DNA from: Jiella avicenniae
GTDB taxonomy: Bacteria; Pseudomonadota; Alphaproteobacteria; Rhizobiales; Rhizobiaceae
Direction: 5' to 3'
Assembly (NCBI RefSeq): GCF_021390325.1
Contig: NZ_JAJUWU010000001.1
Coordinates: 186,001 to 250,000 of the forward strand
Length of the DNA stretch: 64,000 nucleotides
The position numbers were made by a program, and so were the translations under genes. This document shows, piece by piece, positions 9,174 to 17,699 of the stretch; positions within the stretch are counted from its first letter, which is position 1; the number at the start of each line of letters is the position of its first letter. The notes beneath the pieces are model-generated. The model made no database searches, had not been told where the DNA came from, and saw nothing but the letters and a program-made list of their open reading frames with translations.

Positions 9174-10076
9174 GTGCTGCTCCTCGCGAAGCCGGCGAGG
9201 CGTTCCCACATTCGGGCCTTCTCCTCCGCGGGCGACAGTCGTCGTCGCGCGCCAGTCGTTTGGGAGTTCATCCTGCCCGAAGCCGTGCTCGATCCCCGCA
9301 CCATCGACATCCATCTCGCCGATCCGGCTCTTGCGGGCGATCGGCGGGAGACATGGCTGCCGCTGCTCGATCCGGCCGAGCGCGCCCGCTACGAGCGCTA
9401 CCGGGTCGATGGCGCGAGGCGGGAATATCTGACCGGCCGCGCGCTGGTGCGGACGACCTTGTCGCGCTACGCCGACGTCGCCCCGGCCGCCTGGCGCTTC
9501 GAAACAAATCGCTACGGCCGCCCCGCGATCGGGGCGGATCAGGCCGATCTCGCGCCGGGTCTCGTCTTCAATCTCTCCCATACGAGAGGCCTCGTCGCGC
9601 TTGCCGTGGGCAAGGACTGCGACCTCGGCGTCGACGTCGAATGGATCTCCCGGGAAAACGAACTCGCCAGGCTCTGCGACCGCTATTTCGCCCCCGGCGA
9701 GGCCGCCTATGTCCGGGCCGGCGAAGGAGCGGAGTTGACGGAACGCTTCTTCGCCTTCTGGACGCTGAAGGAGGCCTACATCAAGGCGCGGGGCATGGGC
9801 CTCGCCTTGCCGCTCGACGGCTTTGCCTACGACATCACCGGCGATGCGCCGACGATCTGCTTCGAGCCGAGCTGCCCGGACGATCCGGCCCGCTGGCGTT
9901 TTCTTCGGCGGGCCGTCGGGTCGAGCCATCGGCTCGCTCTCGCCGTCGCTTCCCGGCAGGACGCGTTGCGGCTGCGCCTGCGACGCGTCGTGCCGCTAGA
10001 AGAGGCTGCTGCCGAGGAGGCTGCGCCCGTCGATGACGTGGTCCTGCCGGGGGAGAGCGGGCGGCGCGCCTCGTGA
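9174..10076 (+). CDS. 4'-phosphopantetheinyl transferase, Sfp type
   Basis: This enzyme transfers the phosphopantetheine arm of coenzyme A to a carrier protein. The diagnostic motifs are GVDVE (magnesium-binding aspartate and glutamate) and FFAFWTLKEAYIKARGMG (the FxxWTxKEAxxK signature), with NLSHTRGL upstream. The longest frame, from GTG 9174, gives 300 residues, but family proteins are nearer 220 to 260, and an in-frame GTG at 9285 would give 263; no ribosome site settles this. The tail (about 40 residues, rich in Ala, Glu and Arg) is extra. The stop overlaps the next start as GTGA. The carrier partner is not nearby; the acpP gene in this window is 47 kb away and AcpP is usually served by AcpS. 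Confidence 0.88.
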   Translation: MLLLAKPARRSHIRAFSSAGDSRRRAPVVWEFILPEAVLDPRTIDIHLADPALAGDRRETWLPLLDPAERARYERYRVDGARREYLTGRALVRTTLSRYADVAPAAWRFETNRYGRPAIGADQADLAPGLVFNLSHTRGLVALAVGKDCDLGVDVEWISRENELARLCDRYFAPGEAAYVRAGEGAELTERFFAFWTLKEAYIKARGMGLALPLDGFAYDITGDAPTICFEPSCPDDPARWRFLRRAVGSSHRLALAVASRQDALRLRLRRVVPLEEAAAEEAAPVDDVVLPGESGRRAS

Positions 10077-10903
10077 GACTTTACGCCGTCGCCGATCTTC
10101 ATCTGGGCTTTGCGGCCAATCGCGAGGCCCTCGCCGAAATCCGGCCGCGCCCGGACGACTGGTTGATCCTTGCCGGCGACGTCGGCGAGACGTCCAATCA
10201 CCTGCGCCTCGCCTTCGAGACCCTCGCGCCGAAATTCCGGCAACTCGTCTGGGTGCCCGGCAATCACGAACTCTGGGCGGTCGGCGAGCGCGGCGCGGCT
10301 CCCGGCGAAGCCCCGCGGCGGGGGGAAGACCGCTATCGCGCCTTCGTCGAACTCTGCCGGGACTACGGTGTGCTGACGCCCGAGGACGACTACCCGCTGA
10401 TCGAGATCGATGGCAGTGCGCTCCGGCTGGTGCCGATGTTCCTGCTCTACGATTATTCCTTCCGCCCGCCGGATGTCGCCGCGGAGGACGCGCTGGCCTG
10501 GGCGCGCCAGGGCGGGGTGCGCTGCGCCGACGAACAGTTTCTCTCGCCCGCGCCGTTCGCCAGCCGTTCCGAATGGTGCCGGGCGCGCTGCGAATCGACC
10601 GAGGCGCGGCTCCTGGCGCTCGGCGGGGAGAGCGTCCCGCGGGTGCTCGTCAATCACTGGCCGCTGCGGGAGGAATTGGCCCGGCCGCCGCGCATTCCGC
10701 GCTTTTCGTTATGGTGCGGCACGAAGCGGACCGAGGATTGGCATCGCCGTTTCAACGCCGGCGCGGTGGTCTCGGGCCACCTTCACATGCCGTCGAGCCG
10801 GATCGTCGACGGGGTCCGGTTCGAGGAAGTCTCGTTCGGCTATCCGAAACAGTGGCATGGGCGGCGCGCGCCGGACGATGCGCTCCGCCGGATCGTGGTC
10901 TGA
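10073..10903 (+). CDS. Calcineurin-like metallophosphoesterase
   Basis: A 276-residue soluble phosphoesterase of unknown substrate. The metal-binding motifs of the calcineurin-like fold occur in order: VADLHLG (DxH), LAGDVGE (GD), PGNHELW (GNHE), VNHWPL and SGHLHMP (GHxH). Starting at GTG 10073, it overlaps the stop of the phosphopantetheinyl transferase, so the two are probably co-translated; whether this means it acts on CoA-related compounds is unproven. A perfect 12-bp stem beginning one base before its stop codon probably ends the transcript. Confidence 0.86.
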   Translation: MRLYAVADLHLGFAANREALAEIRPRPDDWLILAGDVGETSNHLRLAFETLAPKFRQLVWVPGNHELWAVGERGAAPGEAPRRGEDRYRAFVELCRDYGVLTPEDDYPLIEIDGSALRLVPMFLLYDYSFRPPDVAAEDALAWARQGGVRCADEQFLSPAPFASRSEWCRARCESTEARLLALGGESVPRVLVNHWPLREELARPPRIPRFSLWCGTKRTEDWHRRFNAGAVVSGHLHMPSSRIVDGVRFEEVSFGYPKQWHGRRAPDDALRRIVV

Positions 10904-10926
10904 GGGGCCGCGCCGCGGCCCCTCAG
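10900..10926. terminator. Strong hairpin between convergent genes
   Basis: A perfect 12-bp inverted repeat, CTGAGGGGCCGC and GCGGCCCCTCAG, is separated by three bases and includes the TGA stop of the metallophosphoesterase gene. It lies between that gene and the convergent small membrane-protein gene, so it may act in both directions. There is no adjoining T-run, so intrinsic termination is likely but not certain. Confidence 0.6.
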
Positions 10927-10939
10927 CCCGTCGTGCCGT

Positions 10940-11047
10940 TCAGGCGACGAGATTGAGGAAGCCGGCGGCGATGGCGACGGCGACGAACAGGAGCCCGGTG
11001 ACGGCGATGGTCTGGGCGGCTTCGGTATGGAACAGGCTGCGGAGCAT
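10940..11047 (-). CDS. Small single-span membrane protein (35 residues)
   Basis: A 36-codon frame with AAAGG about 9 bases before its ATG. The first ten residues are polar (MLRSLFHTEA); the rest is one continuous hydrophobic helix of about 23 residues containing TGLLFVAVAIAAG. Nearly every third codon position is G or C, as in neighbouring genes, which supports coding. It is too short for a standard gene call. I do not recognise a family; similar tiny tail-like membrane proteins are common in Rhizobiales. A longer 72-residue frame from 11158 exists, but the ribosome site and composition favour the short form. Confidence 0.5.
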   Translation of the reverse strand: MLRSLFHTEAAQTIAVTGLLFVAVAIAAGFLNLVA

Positions 11048-11242
11048 GGCGGCGAACCTTTCATGATGGCGTTGCGCTCTGCGCCGGATGTGGTCTTTTC
11101 CGTCTCTTTGCGACATTCGGATTGCGACATCGGGTGACGCAACGCGTACATTCGTCATTGATGGCGAATTTTTCGGAAAGCCGCCGGCAAGCTTCGGCCC
11201 GGTCGCGCCTTTTTGGCCGGGGCTACGACCCGCCCTCGGGCC

Positions 11243-11860
11243 TCAGGCGGAGTGGGAAAAGATGTCCTCCTCGCCCCAGCCGGCGAGGTCGAGCTTCACC
11301 CGGGTCGGCAGGAAGGAAAAGCAGGCCTTGGCGAGATCCATGCGCTCCTCGCGGTCGAGCCGCTTGTAGAGGACGCCCATGATGTCGTGGAGATAGAGGA
11401 CGTCCGAGGCGGCATATTCGATCTGGGCCTGGGACAGGGTTTCGGCTGCCCAGTCCGAGGACTGCTGCTGCTTCGACAGGTCGACGCCGATGAGTTCGCG
11501 CGCGAGGTCCTTGAGCCCGTGGCGGTCGGTATAGGTGCGGGTCAGGCGCGAGGCGATCTTGGTGCAGAAGACGTTGGCGGTCATGACCCCGAAGGCGTGA
11601 TAGAGCGCCGCGACGTCGAAGCGCGCGTAGTGGAAGATCTTGGTCTTCGATGCGTCCTTCAGGAGCGCGGCGATGTTCGGCGCCTCGCGCTGGCCCTTGG
11701 CGATCTGGACGACGTCCGCGGTGCCGTCGCCCGGCGAGAGCTGGACGACGCAGAGCCTGTCGCGTCGCGTGTCGAGGCCGAGCGTCTCGGTATCGATGGC
11801 CACGGGGCCGTTGTAGCGGGAGAGGTCGGGAAGGTCGCCCTTGTGCACGCGGATGGTCAT
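11243..11860 (-). CDS. rnd: Ribonuclease D-like 3'-5' exonuclease
   Basis: A DEDDy exonuclease that trims RNA 3' ends. Catalytic residues are visible: D and E in VAIDTETLGLD (exo I), D in HYARFDVAALY (exo II), and Y with D in IEYAASDVLYL (exo III). The protein is 205 residues, containing only the exonuclease domain; full-length RNase D (about 375 residues) adds HRDC domains for substrate binding. This short form is common in alphaproteobacteria. Single gene, 186 bases downstream of the DUF992 gene and separated from it by a terminator. Confidence 0.9.
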   Translation of the reverse strand: MTIRVHKGDLPDLSRYNGPVAIDTETLGLDTRRDRLCVVQLSPGDGTADVVQIAKGQREAPNIAALLKDASKTKIFHYARFDVAALYHAFGVMTANVFCTKIASRLTRTYTDRHGLKDLARELIGVDLSKQQQSSDWAAETLSQAQIEYAASDVLYLHDIMGVLYKRLDREERMDLAKACFSFLPTRVKLDLAGWGEEDIFSHSA

Positions 11861-11988
11861 GATCTGCCCTTGTCGATTCGTAATCCCTCAAATCGATAGC
11901 GGATTTCGCCCGAAAGCCCAAAAACCCACGCGGTGCCGGCTATTTGCAGAGCGCGGCACGCTTCAAGGCGAAGACGAAGACCGCAATG

Positions 11989-12019
11989 AAAAAGGGCGGC
12001 GCCGTTTCCGGCACCGCCC
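11989..12019 (-). terminator. Rho-independent terminator of the DUF992 gene
   Basis: On the minus strand an 11-bp GC-rich stem (plus-strand GGGCGGCGCCG and CGGCACCGCCC, one mismatch, four-base loop) is followed by five Ts. It begins 28 bases after the DUF992 stop codon and separates that gene from the RNase D gene. Confidence 0.8.
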
Positions 12020-12046
12020 GTTCGCGACGTGTCTTTTCGAACGTGG

Positions 12047-12610
12047 CTATTCGGGACGGACGACGCTGCCGTCCGGAGTGACCGGCTGGGCTGGCACTGC
12101 GACCGGTGCCGCGGCAGCCGGCACCGCCACCGCGGGCTGAAGGGTGAGCTTGGAAACGCCCAGCGCCGCGTTGATCCCTTCCTGTGCCTGGACGCTGACC
12201 GGCTGCAGCGTAAAGCTGTCGTTGGCACCCCCGACGAGGACGTTGGCGCCGCCGCCGACGATCGCCGAAGCTTCGGCCGTCGCGCCGACATAGGTGCCGG
12301 CAAGTGCGCTCTGCTGGTAGGCGGTGCCGTCGGCCACGACCACCGCCCAGGTCATCACGGTCCGTCCGGTCACGCCGACGTCGAGACCGAACGTGTCCAG
12401 CGAACCGGCATAGACCTCGCGGGGGCCGCCGCCGGCGGGCGTGAATTCGCAGACCAGCTCTTCCGACGAGCCAACGATGAACCCGGTGGAGCCCTTGCTG
12501 TGGCAACCCAGCGTCCCGGCTTCCACCGCGGCGGAAGCCGGCATGGCGAAGAGGGGCAGGGAAAGGGCGGTCGCAGCAGCGAGCGCGAGGGGAATGTGAC
12601 GATTCTTCAT
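12047..12610 (-). CDS. Secreted DUF992 protein
   Basis: A 187-residue exported protein. The ATG at 12610 has GAGGT about 9 bases ahead. Residues 1 to 26 form a signal peptide ending in MPASAA. The mature part matches the alphaproteobacterial DUF992 family: a cysteine pair in GTLGCHSKGSTGFIVGSS and LVCEFTP, then ALAGTYVGATAEASA, GANVLVGG and the SFTLQPVSVQ strand. Function is unknown; family members are abundant periplasmic or cell-surface proteins. The C-terminal 35 residues are low-complexity Ala/Val/Pro, an extension beyond the domain. Its own terminator follows. An ATG five codons earlier (12625) is possible but poorly placed. Confidence 0.88.
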   Translation of the reverse strand: MKNRHIPLALAAATALSLPLFAMPASAAVEAGTLGCHSKGSTGFIVGSSEELVCEFTPAGGGPREVYAGSLDTFGLDVGVTGRTVMTWAVVVADGTAYQQSALAGTYVGATAEASAIVGGGANVLVGGANDSFTLQPVSVQAQEGINAALGVSKLTLQPAVAVPAAAAPVAVPAQPVTPDGSVVRPE

Positions 12611-12756
12611 GGGAACGTACCTCATTACAGCGATGTGTCCGCTTCGGATGAGGCAAACCGCATCGAGGACGGGGCGTTCCACTTTCTGACGTTGCGGAAT
12701 TGCGAATTTTTCCGGCCAGGGGCGAGAGGGAGCCTTTCCGCCGGACCGGCAAACGA

Positions 12757-12787
12757 GAAACCGCCCCGGGGAGGACGGGGCGGTTTC
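12757..12787. terminator. Hairpin terminator
   Basis: The inverted repeat CCGCCCCG/CGGGGCGG is flanked by AAA on the left and TTT on the right, so it could terminate in either direction. It lies about 90 bases past the stop of the small secreted-protein gene at 12873-13091 and upstream of the DUF992 gene, insulating the two. Confidence 0.65.
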
Positions 12788-12872
12788 CATGGGCTGTCCG
12801 GCCCCTCGCGAGCGGCGGGGAGGGGACCGGTAACGGGGTATGGCCGGACAGCGGGAGGACGGGTCGTAGCGC

Positions 12873-13091
12873 TCAGTGGCAGGACTTGACGCGCTTCCAG
12901 ACCCAGAGCTTGTTGCCGCACTCGTCGTAGCCGGCGAAGACCTTCTGCTTTTCGACGTGGCAGACCTTCTCGTAGCGGACGGTGTCGTAGCCGTAGTGCG
13001 GCTTGTGCCAGCTCTTGGCACTGGCCGGGGCCGAAAGGGCGGTGCCGGCGACGACGACGGTGGCGAGGGCGATGAGGGTGTTGCGGATCAT
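12873..13091 (-). CDS. Small secreted protein, 72 residues
   Basis: The ATG at 13091 follows AGGAG by about 9 bases. The first 25 residues are a clear signal peptide (LIALATVVVAGTALSAPASA, cut before KSWH). The mature peptide of about 47 residues is rich in Tyr, Lys and His and has three cysteines (KVCHVE, DECGN, KSCH at the very end). No family is recognised. An even composition and a monocistronic layout with a terminator suggest a real, separately expressed gene. The 398 bases upstream (to 13489) contain no other supportable gene and hold the promoters of this gene and of the divergent molybdopterin-like gene. Confidence 0.75.
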   Translation of the reverse strand: MIRNTLIALATVVVAGTALSAPASAKSWHKPHYGYDTVRYEKVCHVEKQKVFAGYDECGNKLWVWKRVKSCH

Positions 13092-13489
13092 TGTCGGGCT
13101 CTCCTGAGGGTTTGATCGGTGCCGGTCTGTCGACCTTGGCGTCTTGCGTGCCGGTCGTCTCGACCGATGCCCGACGAGTGAAAAGCCCAGAGCCGATTTT
13201 GCGCCGGCATGGATTCTGCCGGACCCTGATCTCGCAAAAGGAAGGTCGGACAGGGCGGTGCCGGCAGCGCGCCATATCCCGGCGCCGGGGGGCAAGTCGC
13301 TTCGATGGTGGCCGTCGACGATCTGGGGCGCTTACAAAATTTCGGGAAAAACATGCCGATCGAAAGTAAAAACCATTCATCGTCTTGAGAAGATATGTCC
13401 CGTTATTCACGGGCGATCGGCGGCTTTAACTCACTTGCAATGATCTATCCACATGATCGACCCCGTCTCCGGCAGGCGAGGTCGATGTC
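13092..13489. other. Divergent intergenic region
   Basis: A 398-base gap between the small secreted protein (minus) and the molybdopterin-domain-like gene (plus). Short frames here have no codon bias or ribosome site. The segment 13330-13440 is noticeably AT-richer than its surroundings and is the likely site of the plus-strand promoter; no specific operator is visible. Confidence 0.4.
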
Positions 13490-13996
13490 ATGGCAATCAC
13501 GAGGCGAGATCTGTTGGGCGCCGGCGCGTTTGCGGCGGTGTCGCTGAGGAACGTCCGCTTCGCGGCGGCCGAAACCGGCCTCGACGATCCTGCTGCTGCC
13601 GTCCTTTCCGTCACTCGCCGCGGAGAGAGGCTCGCCGCCTTCAGCCGCAACGATCTCGCCGCGATGCCACAGTCGCGGATCGCGACGCGAACCCCCTGGA
13701 CGGAGGCGGTCACCCGTTACGAGGGTCCGTCCGTCGAGCATCTGCTCGCCCGCTTCCCGTCCTCCTCCGAGCCGCTGCGGCTGCTCGCCCTCAACGACTA
13801 TCTGGTGACGGCGGATGCGCGGATGCTGATCGAAGGCCGTGCGATCCTGTCCATCCGGGAAGAGGGGGTCTTCATGCCGGTGTCGTCCAAGGGGCCGGTG
13901 TTCCTGATGTTTCCCTTCGATGCCGATCCCTGCCTGCAGTCGCAGCAATATTATTCCCGTGCGGTATGGCAATTGGTCGCGATCGGTCTGTCATGA
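13490..13996 (+). CDS. Molybdopterin-oxidoreductase-domain-like exported protein
   Basis: A 168-residue protein with a probable Tat signal: ITRRDLLGAGAFAAV at residues 3 to 17, ending near FAAAE. The mature part resembles the small oxidoreductase molybdopterin-binding (SUOX-like) domain found as a stand-alone periplasmic protein in rhizobia, with WTEAVTRYEGPSVEHLLARF and LALNDYLVTADARMLIEG. The only cysteine is near the C terminus (DPCLQSQQYYS), so the cysteine that normally binds molybdenum appears absent and a redox role is doubtful. Its stop overlaps the start of the GGDEF-EAL gene (ATGA), implying a joint periplasmic-sensor and cytoplasmic-output function. Family assignment is moderate. 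Confidence 0.65.
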   Translation: MAITRRDLLGAGAFAAVSLRNVRFAAAETGLDDPAAAVLSVTRRGERLAAFSRNDLAAMPQSRIATRTPWTEAVTRYEGPSVEHLLARFPSSSEPLRLLALNDYLVTADARMLIEGRAILSIREEGVFMPVSSKGPVFLMFPFDADPCLQSQQYYSRAVWQLVAIGLS

Positions 13997-15912
13997 AGCG
14001 CTTTTCGTTGAACGACCTGGCCAACGCGCGATGGTTCGTCGCCGCGCTGTTGCTCGCCACCACGCTTCTGGCGCTGGCGGCCATGGGAACGTCCGTCGAG
14101 ACCGAGAAATATCAGCAGGGACTGTTCGAAGCGTCGTCCTACAACGCGACATTCGACTATTCCCGGGCGCAGATCGAGATCGAGAGACTGGCCCGGTCGA
14201 TCGAGCGCTTCCGGGCCGGCGACGTCGACCGGCAGCAGCTCGAAACGGCGTTTTCGGTGGTGGCGACGCGGCTCGAGACACTGCCCGCCCGGATGGTCGG
14301 ACGGCCGTTTCGCGACGCTCTCGTCGCCCGCGACGCGTTGCAGGCTGCATGCGACGAGTTCGTCTCGTTGCGACCCGTCATGGAGCAGCCGGAAATCGCC
14401 GGCCGGATGGTCGGCCGGTTCGACGACGTGGCCCGGACGTTCTCGCGGCTGACGACGACCGCCAACGCCGTCCATGGCGACATCGTCGAGGGCCGGCGGG
14501 TTCGGCTTTCGAACGCGTTGGCCGATCTCGGCTTCAATCTGAGGCTCCTGTTCGGGATCGGCCTCGTGCTGGTGGTCGTGCTGATTCAGCAGAAGCTGCG
14601 TTTCCGGAGACAGGCGCTGACCGACCCTCTGACCGGCCTGCCGAACCGCGCGGCGTTCCAGACCTGGGCGGAGCGGGTCTTTGGCGCGAGGGAGGTCGCC
14701 GTCGCCGTCATCGACGTCGACCATTTCAAGGAGGTCAACGACGGCAGCGGCCATCAGCGGGGCGACAGGCTGCTCTGCGACCTCGGCGGGGTGTTCAAGG
14801 CGGCGACCGCCCGCTCAGGCCAGGTGGCGCGCATCGGCGGCGACGAATTCGCGCTTCTCTTCGTCGGCGCCGGGGCAGAGCAGCAGGCGGAACACGCTTG
14901 TGCTGAGGCGGCCCGCCGCCTGGGCGCACTCGCCGTCGACTGCAACGACCGCCGGCCGACGCTCAGCATCGGCATCGCGGCGGTGGCCGAGGGCAAAGCC
15001 TCTCTCGAGGGCCTGCTGCTCGACGCCGACTCGGCCATGTACTGCGCCAAGAGCGGCGGTGGCGATCGCATCGTCGTCGCTTCGCGGGAGTTCCGCAGCC
15101 AACTGGAACAGCGCCGTCTCCTGCAACGCGACCTGGCGAGCGCGGTCGCGCGGGGCGAGTTCCAGACGGTGTTTCAGCCGATCGTCGAAGTCGGCAATCT
15201 GCGGGCCCACGGCTTCGAGACGCTGTTGCGGTGGGATCATCCCGATCTCGGGCGCCTGTCACCGGACTTCTTCATTCCGCTCGCCGAGGAGAACGGCGCG
15301 ATCGTCGAGATCGGCCGCTTCGTTCTCGACAGGGCGCTGTCGATTGCCGCCAACTGGCCCGATCCCCTGACCGTTTCCGTCAACGTTTCGGCCCTTCAAC
15401 TCGGCGACAGGGCCTTCGTCGCCCATGTCCGGCAATCGCTGCTTCGTCACGCCGTGGCGCCGCACCGGCTGATCCTGGAGATCACCGAAACGGTGCTGAT
15501 CCGCAACGGCAATGCCAAGAGCGTGCTCGACGAATTGCGGGCGCTCGGCGTCGGCATCGCGCTCGACGATTTCGGCACCGGCTATGCCTCGATGGGCTAT
15601 CTGCGCCAGTACCGCTTCGACAAGATCAAGATCGACAAGTCCTTCGTCTCGACGATGGTCGACGAGGGCAAGAGCGCCGCGATCGTCCGGGCGATCTGCG
15701 GCCTTGCCCGCGACATCTCCGCCACCGTCGTCGCCGAGGGCATCGAGACCGAGGAACTGCTGGCGCTCGTCGGCGACGCCGGATGCCAGCTCGGCCAGGG
15801 CTACCTCTTCGCCCGGCCGATGAGCGCGCTGCAGACGACGCTGTTCATCGAACGGAGCGGATGGGGCGGCGTCGCGGCGGTGCCGCGACCGCAACTTGCC
15901 GCGACGGCCTGA
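13993..15912 (+). CDS. Membrane GGDEF-EAL cyclic-di-GMP enzyme
   Basis: A 639-residue regulator of cyclic di-GMP. Order: N-terminal membrane helix (about residues 14 to 32), a periplasmic helical region to about 175, a second helix (about 180 to 198), GGDEF domain (motif intact at residue 282), then EAL domain. The EAL signature reads E409-T-L-L-R, which keeps the essential ExLxR pattern, and DDFGTGYASMGYLRQ is present, so phosphodiesterase activity is plausible. No RxxD inhibitory site precedes GGDEF. The start is the ATG overlapping the upstream gene. The periplasmic region probably senses a signal, perhaps through the coupled molybdopterin-like protein. Confidence 0.93.
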   Translation: MKRFSLNDLANARWFVAALLLATTLLALAAMGTSVETEKYQQGLFEASSYNATFDYSRAQIEIERLARSIERFRAGDVDRQQLETAFSVVATRLETLPARMVGRPFRDALVARDALQAACDEFVSLRPVMEQPEIAGRMVGRFDDVARTFSRLTTTANAVHGDIVEGRRVRLSNALADLGFNLRLLFGIGLVLVVVLIQQKLRFRRQALTDPLTGLPNRAAFQTWAERVFGAREVAVAVIDVDHFKEVNDGSGHQRGDRLLCDLGGVFKAATARSGQVARIGGDEFALLFVGAGAEQQAEHACAEAARRLGALAVDCNDRRPTLSIGIAAVAEGKASLEGLLLDADSAMYCAKSGGGDRIVVASREFRSQLEQRRLLQRDLASAVARGEFQTVFQPIVEVGNLRAHGFETLLRWDHPDLGRLSPDFFIPLAEENGAIVEIGRFVLDRALSIAANWPDPLTVSVNVSALQLGDRAFVAHVRQSLLRHAVAPHRLILEITETVLIRNGNAKSVLDELRALGVGIALDDFGTGYASMGYLRQYRFDKIKIDKSFVSTMVDEGKSAAIVRAICGLARDISATVVAEGIETEELLALVGDAGCQLGQGYLFARPMSALQTTLFIERSGWGGVAAVPRPQLAATA

Positions 15913-15946
15913 CCGCGACGGCTCGACCGGCATCGGAGGCGGCCGC

Positions 15947-16576
15947 CTATTTCGTGCCGTACATCCGGTCGCCGGCGTCGCCGAGGCCGGGCACGATGTA
16001 ACCCTTCTCGTTGAGATGGCTGTCGATCGCGGCAGTATAGACGTCGACGTCGGGATGCGCGGCGCGGAAACGCTCGATGCCTTCGGGTGCGGCGAGCAGG
16101 CACAGGAAGCGGATGTTGCGGGCGCCGCGCTCCTTCAGCTTCTCGATGGCGGCGATGGCGGAGTTGGCCGTCGCCAGCATCGGGTCGACGACGATGATCA
16201 GACGATCGGCGAGATCTTCCGGCGCCTTGAAGTAGTATTCGACCGGCTGCAGCGTCTCGTGATCGCGATAGATGCCGACATGGGCGACGCGGGCGGCCGG
16301 GACGAGGTCGAGCATGCCCTCGAGAAGCCCGTTGCCGGCCCTGAGGATGGACGCGAAGACCAGCTTCTTGCCCTCCAGCGTCGGCGCGTCGATCGTCGTC
16401 ATCGGCGTCTCGATGCGCACCGTCGTCAGCTGGAGATTGCGCGTCACCTCGTAGCACAGAAGCGTCGAGATCTCCCGCAGGAGCCGCCTGAAGCTCGCCG
16501 TCGACGTTTCCTTGTCGCGCATGATCGTCAGCTTGTGCTGGACCAGCGGATGGTCGATGACGGTGATGCCCTCCAT
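15947..16576 (-). CDS. upp: Uracil phosphoribosyltransferase
   Basis: Upp salvages uracil by joining it to PRPP to make UMP. The 209-residue length is exact for the family. Motifs: [13 protein letters not shown] at the N terminus, [12 protein letters not shown], the PRPP-binding loop [12 protein letters not shown], and the uracil-binding end [23 protein letters not shown] lies about 7 bases before the ATG at 16576. It is the last gene of the deoB-add-upp salvage operon, 85 bases after add, and converges on the GGDEF-EAL gene. Confidence 0.97.
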   Translation of the reverse strand: MEGITVIDHPLVQHKLTIMRDKETSTASFRRLLREISTLLCYEVTRNLQLTTVRIETPMTTIDAPTLEGKKLVFASILRAGNGLLEGMLDLVPAARVAHVGIYRDHETLQPVEYYFKAPEDLADRLIIVVDPMLATANSAIAAIEKLKERGARNIRFLCLLAAPEGIERFRAAHPDVDVYTAAIDSHLNEKGYIVPGLGDAGDRMYGTK

Positions 16577-16661
16577 GATGCCCTCTCTTTCGGCTCGCGC
16601 GTTGGATGTGGTCGACGGGTGGATTCCTGCTCGCCCGGCGATATCGGATCTTTTCTCCGGT

Positions 16662-17699
16662 CTAGTCGGATGTGGCGGGCGAGCCAAGCGAAAGCGCCGC
16701 GATCTGGAAGCGGTCGAGCAGTCGGCGCCTGACGTCTTCCTCGACGAAGGCCGCCTCGATGGCGTTGCGGGTGAGGCCGATCCGCTCGGCGTCGGTCAGG
16801 CCGTTCTCCGCCGCCAGCCGGTATTCCCGGGAAAGATGCGTGTGGAAGAACGGCGGGTCGTCCGATCCGAGCGTCGCCCGGACGCCCGCCGCGACCAGCC
16901 GCTTCAAGGGATGGGCGGCGATGGCGGGATAGATGCCGAGGGCGAGATTGGAACCCGGGCAGACTTCGAGGACGATTCCCTTCTCGGCGATCTCATGGAC
17001 GAGAGCCGGATCCTCGACGGCGCGCACGCCGTGGCCGATCCGCGACGGCTTCAGCCATCGGATGGCTTCCCGGACGCTGTCCGGCCCGCAGAGCTCCCCG
17101 GCATGGGCGGTGAGGCCGAGCCCGGCATCGCGGGCGACGTCGAAGGCTTTGGCGAAATCGCGCGCCGCGCCGATCCGCTCGTCGCCGGCGAGGTTGAATC
17201 CGGTGACGAAGGGCCGACTCGGCCCGGCGGCAAACTGCGCCGCCGCCTCGACGGCCTCCGGCCCGAGATGGCGGACGCCGACGACGACCATGCGCGCCTC
17301 GATCCCGGTCTCGTCCCGCGCCCGCACGATCCCCGCGGCGAGGCCGCGGGCGTAGACCTCCGGTTCCGTGCCGCTCGATCGCGCGTGGTCGGGGGAGATG
17401 AAGAACTCGGCATAGAGCGCACCCTGCGCCGCGAGTTCGCGCAGGTAGGCAAAGGCGAGGTCGGCATAGTCCTCCTCGCTGCGGAACACCGTCGCGGCAT
17501 GATCGTAGGCGGCGAGAAAGCTGGTGAAGTCGTGCCAGACATAGGCGCCGTCCCGGATGATCGCCGAGATGTCGACGCCGTATCTCTGCGCCAGTCGCTC
17601 CACCAGGGCGGGGGGCGCTGCCCCCTCGATGTGGCAATGGAGTTCTGCGAGCGGAAACGGCCCGGCGCCGGTCCCGCGTGCCGGCCGCGAAGCGGTCAC
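16662..17699 (-). CDS. add: Adenosine deaminase
   Basis: Converts adenosine (or deoxyadenosine) to inosine in nucleoside salvage. The 345-residue protein has the zinc site HCHIEG near residue 21, the later zinc histidine in LTAHAGE with its catalytic glutamate, the IGHG motif ([11 protein letters not shown]) and the zinc aspartate in LGSDDPPFF. The HxH spacing and these motifs exclude a generic amidohydrolase; adenine deaminase is the main alternative within the family. It starts with a GTG overlapping the deoB stop (GTGA), so it is translationally coupled to deoB. Confidence 0.92.
   Translation of the reverse strand: MTASRPARGTGAGPFPLAELHCHIEGAAPPALVERLAQRYGVDISAIIRDGAYVWHDFTSFLAAYDHAATVFRSEEDYADLAFAYLRELAAQGALYAEFFISPDHARSSGTEPEVYARGLAAGIVRARDETGIEARMVVVGVRHLGPEAVEAAAQFAAGPSRPFVTGFNLAGDERIGAARDFAKAFDVARDAGLGLTAHAGELCGPDSVREAIRWLKPSRIGHGVRAVEDPALVHEIAEKGIVLEVCPGSNLALGIYPAIAAHPLKRLVAAGVRATLGSDDPPFFHTHLSREYRLAAENGLTDAERIGLTRNAIEAAFVEEDVRRRLLDRFQIAALSLGSPATSD

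Noticed and set aside
13091-13369. 92-codon plus-strand frame
   Set aside because: Lies in a divergent promoter region, is very Arg/Ser-rich and has no coding bias.
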